Of a stretch of DNA of 64,000 bases, positions 54,043-64,000 are shown in pieces; within the stretch, counting starts at the first letter, position 1, and each line of letters opens with the position of its first letter. Origin of the DNA: Rhodococcus sp. SBT000017 (lineage in GTDB: Bacteria; Actinomycetota; Actinomycetes; Mycobacteriales; Mycobacteriaceae). The notes under the pieces were generated by a model. The model was given only the letters and a program-made list of their open reading frames with translations. It was not told the origin of the DNA and did not search any database. A program made the position numbers and the translations under genes. The stretch is taken from contig NZ_REFU01000001.1 of the NCBI RefSeq assembly GCF_003688915.1, positions 1,054,001-1,118,000 on the forward strand, given 5' to 3'.

Positions 54043-55909
54043 CCCAGTGCGAGACCCGCTGCACGACGTCCTCGCAGGTGAGACCGAGTTCGTGGTGTAG
54101 CTGTTCGCGCGATGCGTGGTCCAGGAATCGTTGTGGCACACCGAGATCGCGGCACGGGGTATCGACGCCTGCCCCGCGGAGAGCCGCAGACAGGGTCGAG
54201 CCGATGCCACCGTGCAGGCCACTGTCTTCGAGGGTGACCACCATCCGGTAGTCCTCCGCCAATTTCAGCAGCGCCTGCGGGATGGGCAGCACCCATCTCG
54301 GGTCCACCACTGCGACCGAGATGCCGTCCTGCTGAAGTTTGTCCGCCGCGTGCACGGCCAGCGGACCGAACACTCCGACGGCCACGATCAACACATCGCC
54401 CGTCGCGTCGGACGGCTCGGTCAGTACGTCGACGATTCCGTCGAGTCTGCGCACTGCAGGTACGGTTTCGGTCACTGCGCCCTTCGGAAAGCGCAGTGCT
54501 GTGGGTCCGTCGGACGTCGCGATCGCCTCGGCCAGTTCTTCTCGCAGTGTTTCGGCATCTCGCGGTGCCGCCACCTTCATGCCGGGAACGATGCCGAGCA
54601 GAGACATGTCCCACATGCCGTTGTGGCTGGCACCGTCGGCCCCGGTGACCCCGGCGCGGTCCAGCACCACGGTGACCGGCAGTCCGAGCAGCGCTACGTC
54701 CATCAGCAACTGGTCGAACGCGCGATTGAGGAAGGTGGAGTAGATCGCGACCACCGGATGCATCCCGCCGAGCGCGAGCCCGGCAGCCGACGTCATCGCG
54801 TGCTGCTCGGCGATACCGACGTCGAACAACCGGTCGGGGAAGCGAACTCCGAACGCGGCGAGCCCGGTGGGCGCGGCCATCGCTGCGGTGATCGCTACGA
54901 CGTCCTCGTTCTGTTCGCCCTGCTCGATCAGTGCCGCCGAGAACACCGATGTCCAGTCCGGTGCCGACTTCGACCGCGCCAGTCCCGTCAACGGATCGAT
55001 GACGCCGGTGGCGTGCATCTGGTCGGCGACGTCGTTCTCGGCGTGCACGTAGCCCATGCCTTTGCGCGTCACCGCGTGGACGATGACCGGACCGCCGTAC
55101 GCCTTGGCTCGGCGCAGAGCCGATTCCATCGCGTGCTGGTCATGGCCGTCGACCGGACCCAGGTATTTGATACCGAGATCGGTGAACATCACCTGCGGGC
55201 TGATGGCGTCCTTCACCCCGGCCTTCATGCCGTGCAACATCGCGTAGGCCGTGGGCCCGACGATCGGAATGCGACGAACGATGCGGCGACCGTTGTCCAG
55301 CACCTTCTCGTACCCGGGCTGAAGCCGAAGGGCTGCCAGATGATCGGCCAGGCCCCCGATGGTCGGGGCGTACGAGCGACCGTTGTCGTTGACGACGATC
55401 ACCAGTGATCGGTCGCGGCCTGCGGCGATGTTGTTGAGGGCCTCCCAACACATCCCGCCGGTGAGCGCACCGTCGCCGACAACAGCGACGACGTGCCGGT
55501 CGGTTTCGCCTTTGAGTGCGAAGGCTTTGGCCAGGCCGTCGGCGTAGGAGAGGGAAGCCGACGCATGCGATGACTCCACCCAGTCGTGTTCGCTCTCGAC
55601 ACGTGACGGGTAGCCGGACAGGCCGCCCTGCTTGCGGAGCGTGTCGAACAGACCGGTGCGCCCGGTCAGCATCTTGTGCACGTACGCCTGATGACCGGTG
55701 TCGAAGATGACGGGATCACGCGGGGAGTCGAAGATGCGATGAATCGCCAACGTCAGTTCCACGACACCGAGATTGGGACCGAGGTGGCCGCCGGTAGCGG
55801 ACACCTTCTCGACGAGAAACGCACGGATCTCGCGAGCCAATTCGGCCAGCTCCGCACTGCCGAGGTCGCGCAGGTCCTCGGGCGTCTGAATTCGAGCTAG
55901 GACACCCAA
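54029..55909 (-). CDS. dxs: 1-deoxy-D-xylulose-5-phosphate synthase
   Basis: Thiamine-diphosphate enzyme that joins pyruvate and glyceraldehyde 3-phosphate, the first step of the MEP isoprenoid pathway. The 626-residue product has the His motif [14 protein letters not shown], the thiamine motif [19 protein letters not shown], and the second-domain text [42 protein letters not shown]. Position matches Rv2682c. Tail-to-tail overlap of 14 bases with the MFS gene. Confidence 0.97.
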   Translation of the reverse strand: MGVLARIQTPEDLRDLGSAELAELAREIRAFLVEKVSATGGHLGPNLGVVELTLAIHRIFDSPRDPVIFDTGHQAYVHKMLTGRTGLFDTLRKQGGLSGYPSRVESEHDWVESSHASASLSYADGLAKAFALKGETDRHVVAVVGDGALTGGMCWEALNNIAAGRDRSLVIVVNDNGRSYAPTIGGLADHLAALRLQPGYEKVLDNGRRIVRRIPIVGPTAYAMLHGMKAGVKDAISPQVMFTDLGIKYLGPVDGHDQHAMESALRRAKAYGGPVIVHAVTRKGMGYVHAENDVADQMHATGVIDPLTGLARSKSAPDWTSVFSAALIEQGEQNEDVVAITAAMAAPTGLAAFGVRFPDRLFDVGIAEQHAMTSAAGLALGGMHPVVAIYSTFLNRAFDQLLMDVALLGLPVTVVLDRAGVTGADGASHNGMWDMSLLGIVPGMKVAAPRDAETLREELAEAIATSDGPTALRFPKGAVTETVPAVRRLDGIVDVLTEPSDATGDVLIVAVGVFGPLAVHAADKLQQDGISVAVVDPRWVLPIPQALLKLAEDYRMVVTLEDSGLHGGIGSTLSAALRGAGVDTPCRDLGVPQRFLDHASREQLHHELGLTCEDVVQRVSHWVKSL

Positions 55910-56089
55910 CGAGATCGCTCCCTCCGGCCGGAAAACACAATGGAAATTTCAGTCTACGGAGTTGCCGTGCCCTGCTGCTCCGCCCAGCGTCGTGACGCCG
56001 ACAGTACCGTCGAACGTCGGGGTGCCCTGGGTCAGCCGCCCCTAACCTCGCCCGGTGTCGAATCGGACATCACACATACAGTGTGGCCT

Positions 56090-57916
56090 ATGAGCAACGT
56101 GGTCGATGCCATCCTGCGCCGAGTTCACGAACTGTGCCGCGACGATACGTCCGGGCAGGTGGCGGACTACATCCCCGAGCTCGCTGCCGTCACGCCGGAC
56201 GGGTTCGGTATCGCGCTGACGACCACGGACGGTTACGTCTACGAGGTCGGCGACACTCGACTCCCCTTCACGATCCAATCGATCTCCAAGCCGTTCACCT
56301 ACGCACTGGCGTTGGCCGACCGGGGCATGGACGTCGTCGCGAGCAAGGTCGACGTCGAGCCGTCCGGTGAGCCGTTCAACGAGATCAGTCTCGACCCCGT
56401 CACCGAGCGCCCACGCAACCCGATGATCAACGCCGGTGCCATCACGTCGGCGTCGCTGATCGCGGGGCGAAGTGCCGAGGATCGATTCGAGCGCATTCGA
56501 GCCTCGTACTCGCGGTACGCGGGGAGGTCTCTGGCGTTCAACGATGCCGTGTACCGGTCGGAGGCGCGCACCGGCAATCGCAACCGCGCAATCGGCTACA
56601 TGCTCCGTTCGTTCGACATCATCGACCACGATCCCGACGCCGCCGTCGATCTGTACTTCCGCCAGTGCTCGATCGACGTCACCGCCGCGGACCTCGCGAT
56701 GATGGCGGCCACCATGGCCAACAACGGCGTCAACCCGCGCACGCGTGAACGCGCACTGGCACCGGCTCTGGTCGAGCGAGTGCTGTCGGTCATGACGACG
56801 TGTGGGATGTACGACGGTGCAGGCGACTGGGTCGCGAGGGTCGGCCTGCCGGCCAAGAGCGGGGTCGGCGGCGGGATCCTCGCGGTTCTCCCTGGACAGA
56901 TGGGCATCGCCGTCTACTCCCCACGGCTCGATTCGCACGGCAACAGCGTGCGCGGAGTCGCCGCCTGCCGAGAACTCTCGAAACGCCTCGAACTGCACTT
57001 CCTGCACGTCACCCGAGCGGCGAAGTCCTCGATCCGGCGCCGCTACGTCGTCACCGAGGCACCCTCACGCAAACGGCGATCGGAGGTGGAACAGGCAACC
57101 TTGGCTGCCGTGGGCGATCGCGCCCGTGTGTACGAGCTGCACGGTGATCTGCTGTTCTCCGGTGCCGAGACTGCCGTCCGTGAGATCGGCGACCTCGATC
57201 GGGAACTCGACGCACTCGTCATCGATGTGCGAGGCGTCGACGAGGTCAGCGACATCGCTCGGACCATGTTCGAGGATCTACGTCAGGATCTGGCGGAGCA
57301 CGGCTGTGTGGTGGGTCTGGTGGATCCCAGAGCGATCATGGGTCACACGACGTCGAGTCTCGACCCGGCCGACCCCGCTGGCCGAACCTACTCGAGCCTG
57401 GGTGCGGCCATCCAGTGGGCCGAGAATCTGTTGCTCGATCGCCATTGCTCGGGGGTGCGACAGCCGACCGTCGTCACCACGGCCGAGCATCCGTTGCTGG
57501 CCGGGCTGTCCGCCGCACAATTCGAGGCCGTCACTCCGTATCTGGAGAAGCGGCACTACGCGCGCGGAGACGTGATCGTTCGCCACGGCGATGCGGCGGC
57601 AGGCCTGTTCCTGATGCTGCGCGGCGAGGTGACGTCCACGGCCGTCGCCGCCGACGGTGGCAAGCACCGCATCACGACTCTCTCCCCCGGTATGAGTTTC
57701 GGTGAGATGCCCCTGCTGATGTCGGTACCGTTCCTGCTCGACATGGTCGCCGACACACCGGTCGATCTCGTGGTGGTGTCGACGGCGCACTTCCAGGCGC
57801 TCACGCGCGACGCACCGGAGATCAAGCTGGCGCTGCTGGAAAATCTCGCCACCGGGGCCTACGGCCAGATGGCAACGGTGATCAGAACGCTCGGGCGGTT
57901 CGACATCGGTATCTGA
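56090..57916 (+). CDS. glsA: Glutaminase fused to STAS and cyclic-nucleotide-binding domains
   Basis: A 608-residue protein. Residues 1-305 form a serine-type glutaminase with Ser64 and Lys67 in TIQSISKPFTY, RNPMINAGAI and AKSGVGGGILAVLPG. Residues about 330-440 form a STAS domain (DLLFSGAETAVREIGDLDRELDALVIDVRGVDEV in pieces). Residues about 470-600 form a cyclic-nucleotide-binding fold (RHYARGDVIVRHGDAAAGLFLMLRGEV, MSFGEMPLLM). It should turn glutamine into glutamate and ammonia under control of an anti-sigma-like partner or a nucleotide. TACAGT lies 7 bases before the ATG (leaderless). Divergent from dxs. Confidence 0.92.
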   Translation: MSNVVDAILRRVHELCRDDTSGQVADYIPELAAVTPDGFGIALTTTDGYVYEVGDTRLPFTIQSISKPFTYALALADRGMDVVASKVDVEPSGEPFNEISLDPVTERPRNPMINAGAITSASLIAGRSAEDRFERIRASYSRYAGRSLAFNDAVYRSEARTGNRNRAIGYMLRSFDIIDHDPDAAVDLYFRQCSIDVTAADLAMMAATMANNGVNPRTRERALAPALVERVLSVMTTCGMYDGAGDWVARVGLPAKSGVGGGILAVLPGQMGIAVYSPRLDSHGNSVRGVAACRELSKRLELHFLHVTRAAKSSIRRRYVVTEAPSRKRRSEVEQATLAAVGDRARVYELHGDLLFSGAETAVREIGDLDRELDALVIDVRGVDEVSDIARTMFEDLRQDLAEHGCVVGLVDPRAIMGHTTSSLDPADPAGRTYSSLGAAIQWAENLLLDRHCSGVRQPTVVTTAEHPLLAGLSAAQFEAVTPYLEKRHYARGDVIVRHGDAAAGLFLMLRGEVTSTAVAADGGKHRITTLSPGMSFGEMPLLMSVPFLLDMVADTPVDLVVVSTAHFQALTRDAPEIKLALLENLATGAYGQMATVIRTLGRFDIGI

Positions 57917-57958
57917 CCGATTGTCGAACCGCCCGAGGCGATCGTGCGGATGCTGTGC

Positions 57959-58717
57959 TCAGGCACCCAATGTCAGCATGGTGAGCACCTCGGTGGGCTG
58001 CGCCGACCCGCCTGCGGGTTCGAGTGAGAACGCGAAGTTCGTCGACGCCCCGAGACCGTCGACCACCGTGCCGGACTCGGAAGTGATCTGCTCGTCGGTC
58101 ATCACACCGGCCGATCGTGGAGAACCGTCCACGAACCACATCTGATACGCGCGTCCGGGCGGCGGCTGTGAAACCCCGTCGAGAGTGACCACGACGGCGT
58201 TCTGGGAGAGCGAGTACGACACCGTTGCCGAACCGCCACCGGGGAACTCCGCCGTGGCTCTACGCGCATCCGGTGCAGCCACGATCTGGTCGGCCTGCGA
58301 CGGCTGCGGATCGTTCCCCATGGTCTGCGTCACGACCACCACACCCCCGACGGCGACGATCACCGCCGCGGCGGCCGACACCATGGAGTAGCGCCAGGAC
58401 TTCGACCGTGGTTGCCGATGCCGGTGCAACGGCGTCACATTCGGCGGTAACTCCCGAACGGTGGGCTCCTGGTCACTGGAGGCGACTCGATCGAGCACCA
58501 CCTGTCGCAGCCGGTCGGGCGCGGGCGTCGCATCGACTGCGACGGCCAAGGCCAACGTTTCGTGGATCTCGCTCACGAGAATGTCGAACTGGGCTCGCGC
58601 GGTGTCGTCGACGCGAGTTCGTTCGGCTTCGATGTCGCGTCGCTCGGCATCGGTCGTCGCGTGGAGGGCGTAGACCTCCGCGTCGTCGAGAAGCCGTTGC
58701 CGTGACGATTCACTCAT
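57959..58717 (-). CDS. rskA: Anti-sigma-K factor RskA
   Basis: Membrane anti-sigma factor that holds SigK until it is cleaved. The 252-residue product has an N-terminal helical sigma-binding part (LLDDAEVYALHATTDAERRDIE), one membrane segment (MVSAAAAVIVAVGGVVVVTQTM, about residue 120) and the extracytoplasmic RskA domain (YQMWFVDGSPRSAGVMTDEQI). The ATG overlaps the sigK stop by 4 bases; an upstream in-frame start would lie inside sigK. Confidence 0.94.
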   Translation of the reverse strand: MSESSRQRLLDDAEVYALHATTDAERRDIEAERTRVDDTARAQFDILVSEIHETLALAVAVDATPAPDRLRQVVLDRVASSDQEPTVRELPPNVTPLHRHRQPRSKSWRYSMVSAAAAVIVAVGGVVVVTQTMGNDPQPSQADQIVAAPDARRATAEFPGGGSATVSYSLSQNAVVVTLDGVSQPPPGRAYQMWFVDGSPRSAGVMTDEQITSESGTVVDGLGASTNFAFSLEPAGGSAQPTEVLTMLTLGA

Positions 58718-59469
58718 TGCGGGATCACCCCCAGACAAGTTTTCAATTTGATCAATCCGTCTCGTATGCGCGACTTGATGGTAGGAACCGCGACCCCGAG
58801 CCGCTCCGCAACTTCGCGATAGGTGTAACCGCTGTAATAGGCCATTCGGACCGACTCGCTCTGCGTATCGGTCAAGGTGTCGAGACAGGCGATCACGGCC
58901 TCCGATTCGAGCCGCTGCGTCACCGTCTCGAGCACCTCGTCGTGCTCTGGTGTGTGGCTGACTGCGCCGTACGCGGCCTCACGGTCGGTACCCGACTGCT
59001 CGCTTCGAACGCGATCGACCGCTCGCCGGTGCGCGAGCGTCATGATCCAGGCCAGTGGGCTGCCCTGGTTCGGGTCGTAGTTCGGCGCCGCGCGCCAGAT
59101 CTGGAGGAACACCTCCTGCGCGGTCTCCTCGCTGTACCCCGGGTCTCGAAGCACCCGCAGCACCATTCCGTAGACCCGCGACGACGTCGCGTCGTACAGC
59201 TCGGCGAACGCCGCCCGGTCGCCCTGCGCGACCGACGCCATCAACCGACGCAGACGATCCGTTTCGTCGGCACGCAGGTTCTTGAGCTGTGGACTGGGAA
59301 CAGCACACACCGCATCCTCTGCCGCGTAGCTCTCCGAGGCAGCGGACGACGTCCGGTCACGGCCGGCATTCGAAGATCCGGACGCATCCGACAACGGCGC
59401 GCTCATCGGAAAGTCGTCCCAACAGACGGGTTCATGATCGAGTTCATCGATCACGACACTAGTGGTCAT
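58714..59469 (-). CDS. sigK: ECF RNA polymerase sigma factor SigK
   Basis: ECF sigma factor. Region 2 reads [42 protein letters not shown] in pieces, with [19 protein letters not shown] after it; region 4 reads [41 protein letters not shown] in pieces. 251 residues from ATG 59469; the N-terminal 75 residues are longer than in mycobacterial SigK, so ATG 59406 is an alternative. Followed by rskA with overlap. Confidence 0.93.
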   Translation of the reverse strand: MTTSVVIDELDHEPVCWDDFPMSAPLSDASGSSNAGRDRTSSAASESYAAEDAVCAVPSPQLKNLRADETDRLRRLMASVAQGDRAAFAELYDATSSRVYGMVLRVLRDPGYSEETAQEVFLQIWRAAPNYDPNQGSPLAWIMTLAHRRAVDRVRSEQSGTDREAAYGAVSHTPEHDEVLETVTQRLESEAVIACLDTLTDTQSESVRMAYYSGYTYREVAERLGVAVPTIKSRIRDGLIKLKTCLGVIPQ

Positions 59470-59651
59470 ATCGCTCTCATATCGAAACCTCCGCGTTTTC
59501 CCGCCGCAGTACATATTCGGAACAAACCGACCGGAGGATGGTTCGGGACGAAAATTCGTTTGCGACAGATGTGGTCGGCGTTTCATCCTTGGTGGACAAT
59601 CGGACAATCGTGGGGAATCGGGTGACCGGCCCACCGGAGGAATCGAGAGAC

Positions 59652-60610
<959 letters not shown>

Positions 60611-60614
<4 letters not shown>

Positions 60615-61450
60615 CAACCGAAGCCCAGCAGGCGACGCCACAGGCGTCGACCATCATCGATGTGCTCGGCGCCGCCGGGCCTCGTCCGCCGCGTCCGTCG
60701 TCGTTGTCGACGTCGTTGAGCTTCGGGTGGCGAGCGCTGCTCAAGATCAAGCACGTGCCCGAGCAACTGTTCGACGTGACGGCCTTCCCCATCATGTTCA
60801 CATTGCTCTTCACCTACCTGTTCGGTGGCGCATTGGCCGGGTCGACCGAGGCGTACATCCAGTTCCTGCTCCCCGGCATCCTCGTGCAGACCGTGGTGAT
60901 GATCACGATGTACACCGGCGTGACCATGAACAAGGACATCGAGAAGGGCGTGTTCGATCGATTCCGTTCGCTGCCCATCTGGCGGCCGTCGCCCTTGGTC
61001 GGTGCGTTGCTCGGTGACGTCGTGCGCTACACGCTGGCTTCGGTGATCGTGCTGATCCTCGGGTTGATCCTCGGTTTCCGGCCGCAGGGTGGCGTCGTCG
61101 GCGTCGTGGCCTCCATCGCTCTGCTGCTGGTGTTCTCGTTCTGCCTGTCCTGGATCTGGACCATGATCGCGATGATCGTGCGTACCGAGGCTGCAGTGAT
61201 GGGCGTGTCGATGTTCATCCTGTTTCCGCTCACGTTCGCGAGCAACATCTTCGTCGACCCCAGCACGATGCCCGGTTGGCTGCGCGCGTTCGTCGACGTC
61301 AACCCGGTCAGCTTCCTGGTCACGTCGCTGCGTGGCCTCATGCAGGGCGACGTCGACACCGGTGGGCTGGGAGTGACGCTGATGCTGTGCGCGGTGTTGC
61401 TGGCGGTGTTCGGGCCGATCACGATGCGCCTGTACAACCGGAAGTCCTAG
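60611..61450 (+). CDS. ABC transporter permease, DrrB/ABC-2 type
   Basis: A 279-residue membrane partner of the ATPase before it, with six membrane segments after a 45-residue cytosolic lead. ABC-2 signature region: [30 protein letters not shown], in pieces, and [30 protein letters not shown]. Translationally coupled to the ATPase. Converges on the CGNR gene with a 24-base gap. Confidence 0.93.
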
Positions 61451-61474
61451 CGAAGGCGCTGCGCAGTGCGCCGA

Positions 61475-61996
61475 TCACGAGGCCGCGCGTGCTCGATGCC
61501 TGCGGACCGCGTCGCGATTGGAGCACACCGTTCCGCAGTATCGCTGCCTTCCGGTTCTCGAGGTGTCGGCGAAGGCGAGTGTGCAGTCGGCGGCGGCGCA
61601 GCGATCGAGGCGAGACATTCCGCGTCCGGTCAGGTGCAACGCAGTGCCGACGCTCACCAGGGCCCTGATGACGCCGCCGAGTTCGATGTTGGGGTCGCGG
61701 TAGTGCATGTGCCAGCCGTCGTCGGCATGGTTGGTCAACCGCGGGTAGGCCGACGCCTGTGCCAGCAGAGCATTGAGCTCGTCGGCTCGATCGTCTTCCG
61801 TGGTTGCGTCCACCACCCGCGCCCAGTCCCGCAGGAACTGGAGGGTGTCGACCAGATCGGCATCTGTTGCGGTCCAGTCCGGTACGAGGCCGGCATCCAC
61901 GCAGCGGTCGCCCAGTTCGGTTGCCGACGTGGGTGGTGAGTTGAGCAGGTCGATGCCGAGTTTCACCGCGTATTCGCCGTAAGGGTTGATGTGCAC
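61475..61996 (-). CDS. CGNR zinc finger protein, ABATE-like N-terminal domain
   Basis: A 173-residue putative transcription regulator. The C-terminal zinc finger shows CAAADCTLAF, then RQRYCGTVCSNRDAVRRHR, the CGNR pattern with Ser for Gly. The N-terminal 115 residues match the stress-linked ABATE-like region (LGIDLLNSPPTS, DGWHMHYRDPN). GTG start, divergent from the small gene at 62022. Confidence 0.88.
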   Translation of the reverse strand: MHINPYGEYAVKLGIDLLNSPPTSATELGDRCVDAGLVPDWTATDADLVDTLQFLRDWARVVDATTEDDRADELNALLAQASAYPRLTNHADDGWHMHYRDPNIELGGVIRALVSVGTALHLTGRGMSRLDRCAAADCTLAFADTSRTGRQRYCGTVCSNRDAVRRHRARAAS

Positions 61997-62021
61997 AAGA
62001 CCATTACATCACGATGGACGC

Positions 62022-62183
62022 ATGCACACCGAACACACCACACACACCTGGACCACCCACTCCACCCACGACACGAGCGAGGGACTCGTCGGATATCAGG
62101 GCTGCAGGTGCGGCGCCCAACGCATCGTCACCGTTCCCATGCACACCTTCGCCCCGGTCGCCGAAGTTGCACACCGGGGCTGA
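62022..62183 (+). CDS. Small CxCG protein of unknown function
   Basis: A 53-residue protein, MHTEHTTHTWTTHSTHDTSEG, then YQGCRCGAQRIVTV. Short actinobacterial proteins with a TSEG-x-YQxCxCG core are common and of unknown role, which is why I accept this frame. No ribosome site is seen. A longer frame from 61986 would overlap the divergent CGNR gene. Confidence 0.5.
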   Translation: MHTEHTTHTWTTHSTHDTSEGLVGYQGCRCGAQRIVTVPMHTFAPVAEVAHRG

Positions 62184-62199
62184 TCGGCTGCCGCAGCGC

Positions 62200-63471
62200 T
62201 CACCGACGAACGAAACGACCGATGCATTCGACGTGGCTGGTCGACGGAAAGGCGTCGAAGGCGCGCATGTCGTCGAGCTCGTATCCCGCAGCTCGATACA
62301 GGCTCACATCCCGCGCGAACGAGGCCGGATCGCATCCGATGTGCACCACCGAACGTGGAGATCTGACGGCAAGGGCGTCGATCACGTCCCGTCCGGCTCC
62401 CGCGCGAGGTGGATCGAGCACCGCTACCGACACCGGCTCGGCCAACGCATCGATCGAGCGCTCGACCCGACCCGGCACGAACGAGACCTGCGGCAGATCC
62501 CGCAGCGCCGAACGGCCGTCCTCGGCTGCACGACGGGAGAATTCGACACTGGTGACTCGGCCGCTCGGACCCACCTGGTCGGCCAGGGCGGCGGCGAACA
62601 CCCCGACACCGCCGTACAGATCCCACGCACCGTCACCCACTGTGGCGTCCGCCCAGTCCCCCACCACGTCGGTGTACACCTGCGGCGCGCCGCGGTGGGC
62701 CTGCCAGAATCCGGTGGCGTCGAGGGTCCACGCCCTGTTCGAGACGTGTTCCGTCACCCGACCCGATCCGATCACGGCCTTCTCGGGCCGAGACCGAGAC
62801 GACGCTGCCCGGCGCGCGGACGCCCCACGACGACCCGGCGATCGGCGTCCGGTGGCCGAGAGTTGCGCGGGCGCGATCTCCACCACGTGCCGCTCGCCTT
62901 TCCCGTCCAGCACCACCTGCAGCTCGGCCCCCGGCCGCCATTGCTGATCCGAGAGCCCCTCGAACGCCGCGGAATCCATTTGAGGACAGGTCAGTTCGGT
63001 GACGATCGAGCTACTGCGATAGCGGTGATAGCCGGGCCGTCCGCTGGAATCGACGGCGAGTCGCACTCGGGTTCGCCACCCGGTGCCGTCGCCGGACCCC
63101 GGAAGTTCCTCCACGTGCACCTCACGCTCGATTCCGGCGACGCGGCGAAGTTGTTCGGCAACGACGAAGGACTTCAGTCGCCGCCCGGCATCGACACTGG
63201 CGTGGGAGTAATCGCAGCAGCCCGAGCCGCCGGGGCCGGAAATCGGACAGCGCGCGTCCACCCGGTCCGGAGACGCCCTCAGGATCTCGACGGCATCGGC
63301 GCGACAGAACGACCCGCCTCGGTCCTCGGTCACCTTGGCCACGACCCGTTCGCCCGGCAATCCGTGACGCACGAACACCACCCGGCCGTCGTGGCGGGCC
63401 ACGCAGAACCCGCCGTGCCCGGGCGCGCCGAGTTCGACCTCGAGTAGCAGCCCGAACCAGCTCTCGCTCAC
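62200..63471 (-). CDS. Class I SAM-dependent RNA methyltransferase, TrmA/RlmD family
   Basis: A 423-residue 5-methyluridine methyltransferase of the RumA/TrmA type (Rv2689c position). It has an N-terminal TRAM-like beta domain (LEVELGAPGHGGFCVARHDGRVVFVRHGLPGERV, in pieces), then Cys residues CPISGPGGSGCCDYSH that could hold an iron-sulfur cluster, and the SAM site WDLYGGVGVFAAALADQVG. The DPPRAGAGRDVIDAL motif and HIGCDPASFARD follow. As seen, the nucleophile position reads GCDP. GTG overlaps the permease stop by 4 bases. The RNA site is not predictable. Confidence 0.92.
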   Translation of the reverse strand: MSESWFGLLLEVELGAPGHGGFCVARHDGRVVFVRHGLPGERVVAKVTEDRGGSFCRADAVEILRASPDRVDARCPISGPGGSGCCDYSHASVDAGRRLKSFVVAEQLRRVAGIEREVHVEELPGSGDGTGWRTRVRLAVDSSGRPGYHRYRSSSIVTELTCPQMDSAAFEGLSDQQWRPGAELQVVLDGKGERHVVEIAPAQLSATGRRSPGRRGASARRAASSRSRPEKAVIGSGRVTEHVSNRAWTLDATGFWQAHRGAPQVYTDVVGDWADATVGDGAWDLYGGVGVFAAALADQVGPSGRVTSVEFSRRAAEDGRSALRDLPQVSFVPGRVERSIDALAEPVSVAVLDPPRAGAGRDVIDALAVRSPRSVVHIGCDPASFARDVSLYRAAGYELDDMRAFDAFPSTSHVECIGRFVRR

Positions 63472-64000
63472 TTGCCCACCGGCGGCTCGTAGCCGCGACG
63501 CGACGCACCGGGTGCATTGCCGAGCACCTCACGCTTGGCCTTCTCGGAAGACCGAAGTTGCCACGGCACGCTGGTGACCATCACTCCCGGTTGGAACAGC
63601 AGTCGAGACTTCAGTCGCAACGCGCTCTGATTGTGCAGAACCTGCTCCCACCAGTGACCGACGACGTACTCGGGAATGAAGACCGTGACGACGTCACGAG
63701 GCGAGTCGCGGCGGACTCGCTTGACGTAGTCCAGGACCGGTTTGGTGACCTCTCGGTAGGGCGACTCGACGACCTTGAGCGGCACCGAAACGTCGCTGGC
63801 CTCCCACTGCCGAACCAGGGCGCGGGTATCGGCCTCGTCGACGTTGACCGTCACCGCTTCCAGAGTGTCCGGCCTGGTCGCCCTGGCGTAGGCCAAGGCG
63901 CGCAGGGTCGGCATGTGCAGCTTGGACACCAACACGATCGAGTGCGTGCGGCTGGGCAGGACTCCGTCCCATTCCTCGTTCTCGAGCTCGCGGGCCACGG
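63468..64000 (-). CDS. APC family permease, C-terminal cytosolic part only
   Basis: The last 177 residues of a protein that continues beyond the right edge. It resembles the cytosolic tail of actinobacterial APC permeases (Rv2690c position), with a UspA-like fold: HSIVLVSKLHMPTLRALAYARATRPDTLEAVTVNVDE in pieces, VTVFIPEYVVGHWWEQVLHNQSALRLK and LLFQPGVMVTSVPWQL. Membrane segments are not in the window. Overlaps the methyltransferase gene by 4 bases. Confidence 0.85.
   Translation of the reverse strand, partial: VARELENEEWDGVLPSRTHSIVLVSKLHMPTLRALAYARATRPDTLEAVTVNVDEADTRALVRQWEASDVSVPLKVVESPYREVTKPVLDYVKRVRRDSPRDVVTVFIPEYVVGHWWEQVLHNQSALRLKSRLLFQPGVMVTSVPWQLRSSEKAKREVLGNAPGASRRGYEPPVGK

Overview
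The window is high-GC actinobacterial DNA of Mycobacteriales type, most likely Rhodococcus or a close relative. It carries the enzymes for phosphatidylinositol mannosides and arabinan (pgsA, patA, pimA, aftC), the coproporphyrin heme branch (hemE, hemY, hemQ), a sigK/rskA pair and many leaderless starts. Much of the gene order matches, from memory, two stretches of the Mycobacterium tuberculosis chromosome (about Rv2585c-Rv2616 and Rv2670-Rv2690), which supports many of the calls.

Layout. 1-17.9 kb is a core block read almost wholly on the minus strand: thrS, HIT protein, pgsA, patA, pimA, NUDIX protein, pdxS, tesB, pdxT, yebC, ruvCAB, yajC, secD, secF and a solute-binding lipoprotein. Many stops and starts overlap by 1-4 bases. 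A tRNA cluster follows (Val-CAC on minus; Gly-GCC, Cys-GCA, Val-GAC on plus).

18.35-25.93 kb is a 7.6 kb integrated element in tRNA-Val(GAC), bounded by a perfect 45 bp repeat of the tRNA 3' end. It has a tyrosine integrase, an excisionase-like protein, a RepA-like AAA helicase followed by an iteron-like array, and a run of small overlapping genes that I do not recognise. I see no capsid, terminase, relaxase or FtsK-like gene, so it looks like a small replicating integrative element or a phage satellite rather than a prophage or a self-transmissible element.

26-36.6 kb returns to host genes (BASS transporter, hydrolase, L7/L12-like membrane protein, GNAT, zapE). It is interrupted between zapE and ribD by a low-GC cassette at 30.2-32.5 kb: a helical protein with two C-terminal membrane segments, overlapping a stand-alone asparagine-synthetase-type PP-loop ATPase. 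Low GC continues into the 5' two thirds of ribD, as if a recombination junction lay inside that gene. This pair is the best candidate here for an undescribed system.

36.6-48.7 kb holds msrB, MaoC hydratase, a molybdopterin reductase, a HAD hydrolase, hemQ-hemY-hemE, a DUF3000 gene, an RNase D-like gene and fadA-fadB. At 48.7-52.1 kb a sigJ-like gene and a sugar transporter both carry apparent +1 frameshifts, and a related hairpin repeat brackets the sigJ plus NAD(P)-binding pair. The rest holds an MFS gene with a 33 bp in-frame tandem repeat, dxs, a glutaminase-STAS-cNMP fusion, sigK/rskA, an ABC exporter, a CGNR regulator, an RNA methyltransferase and the end of an APC permease.
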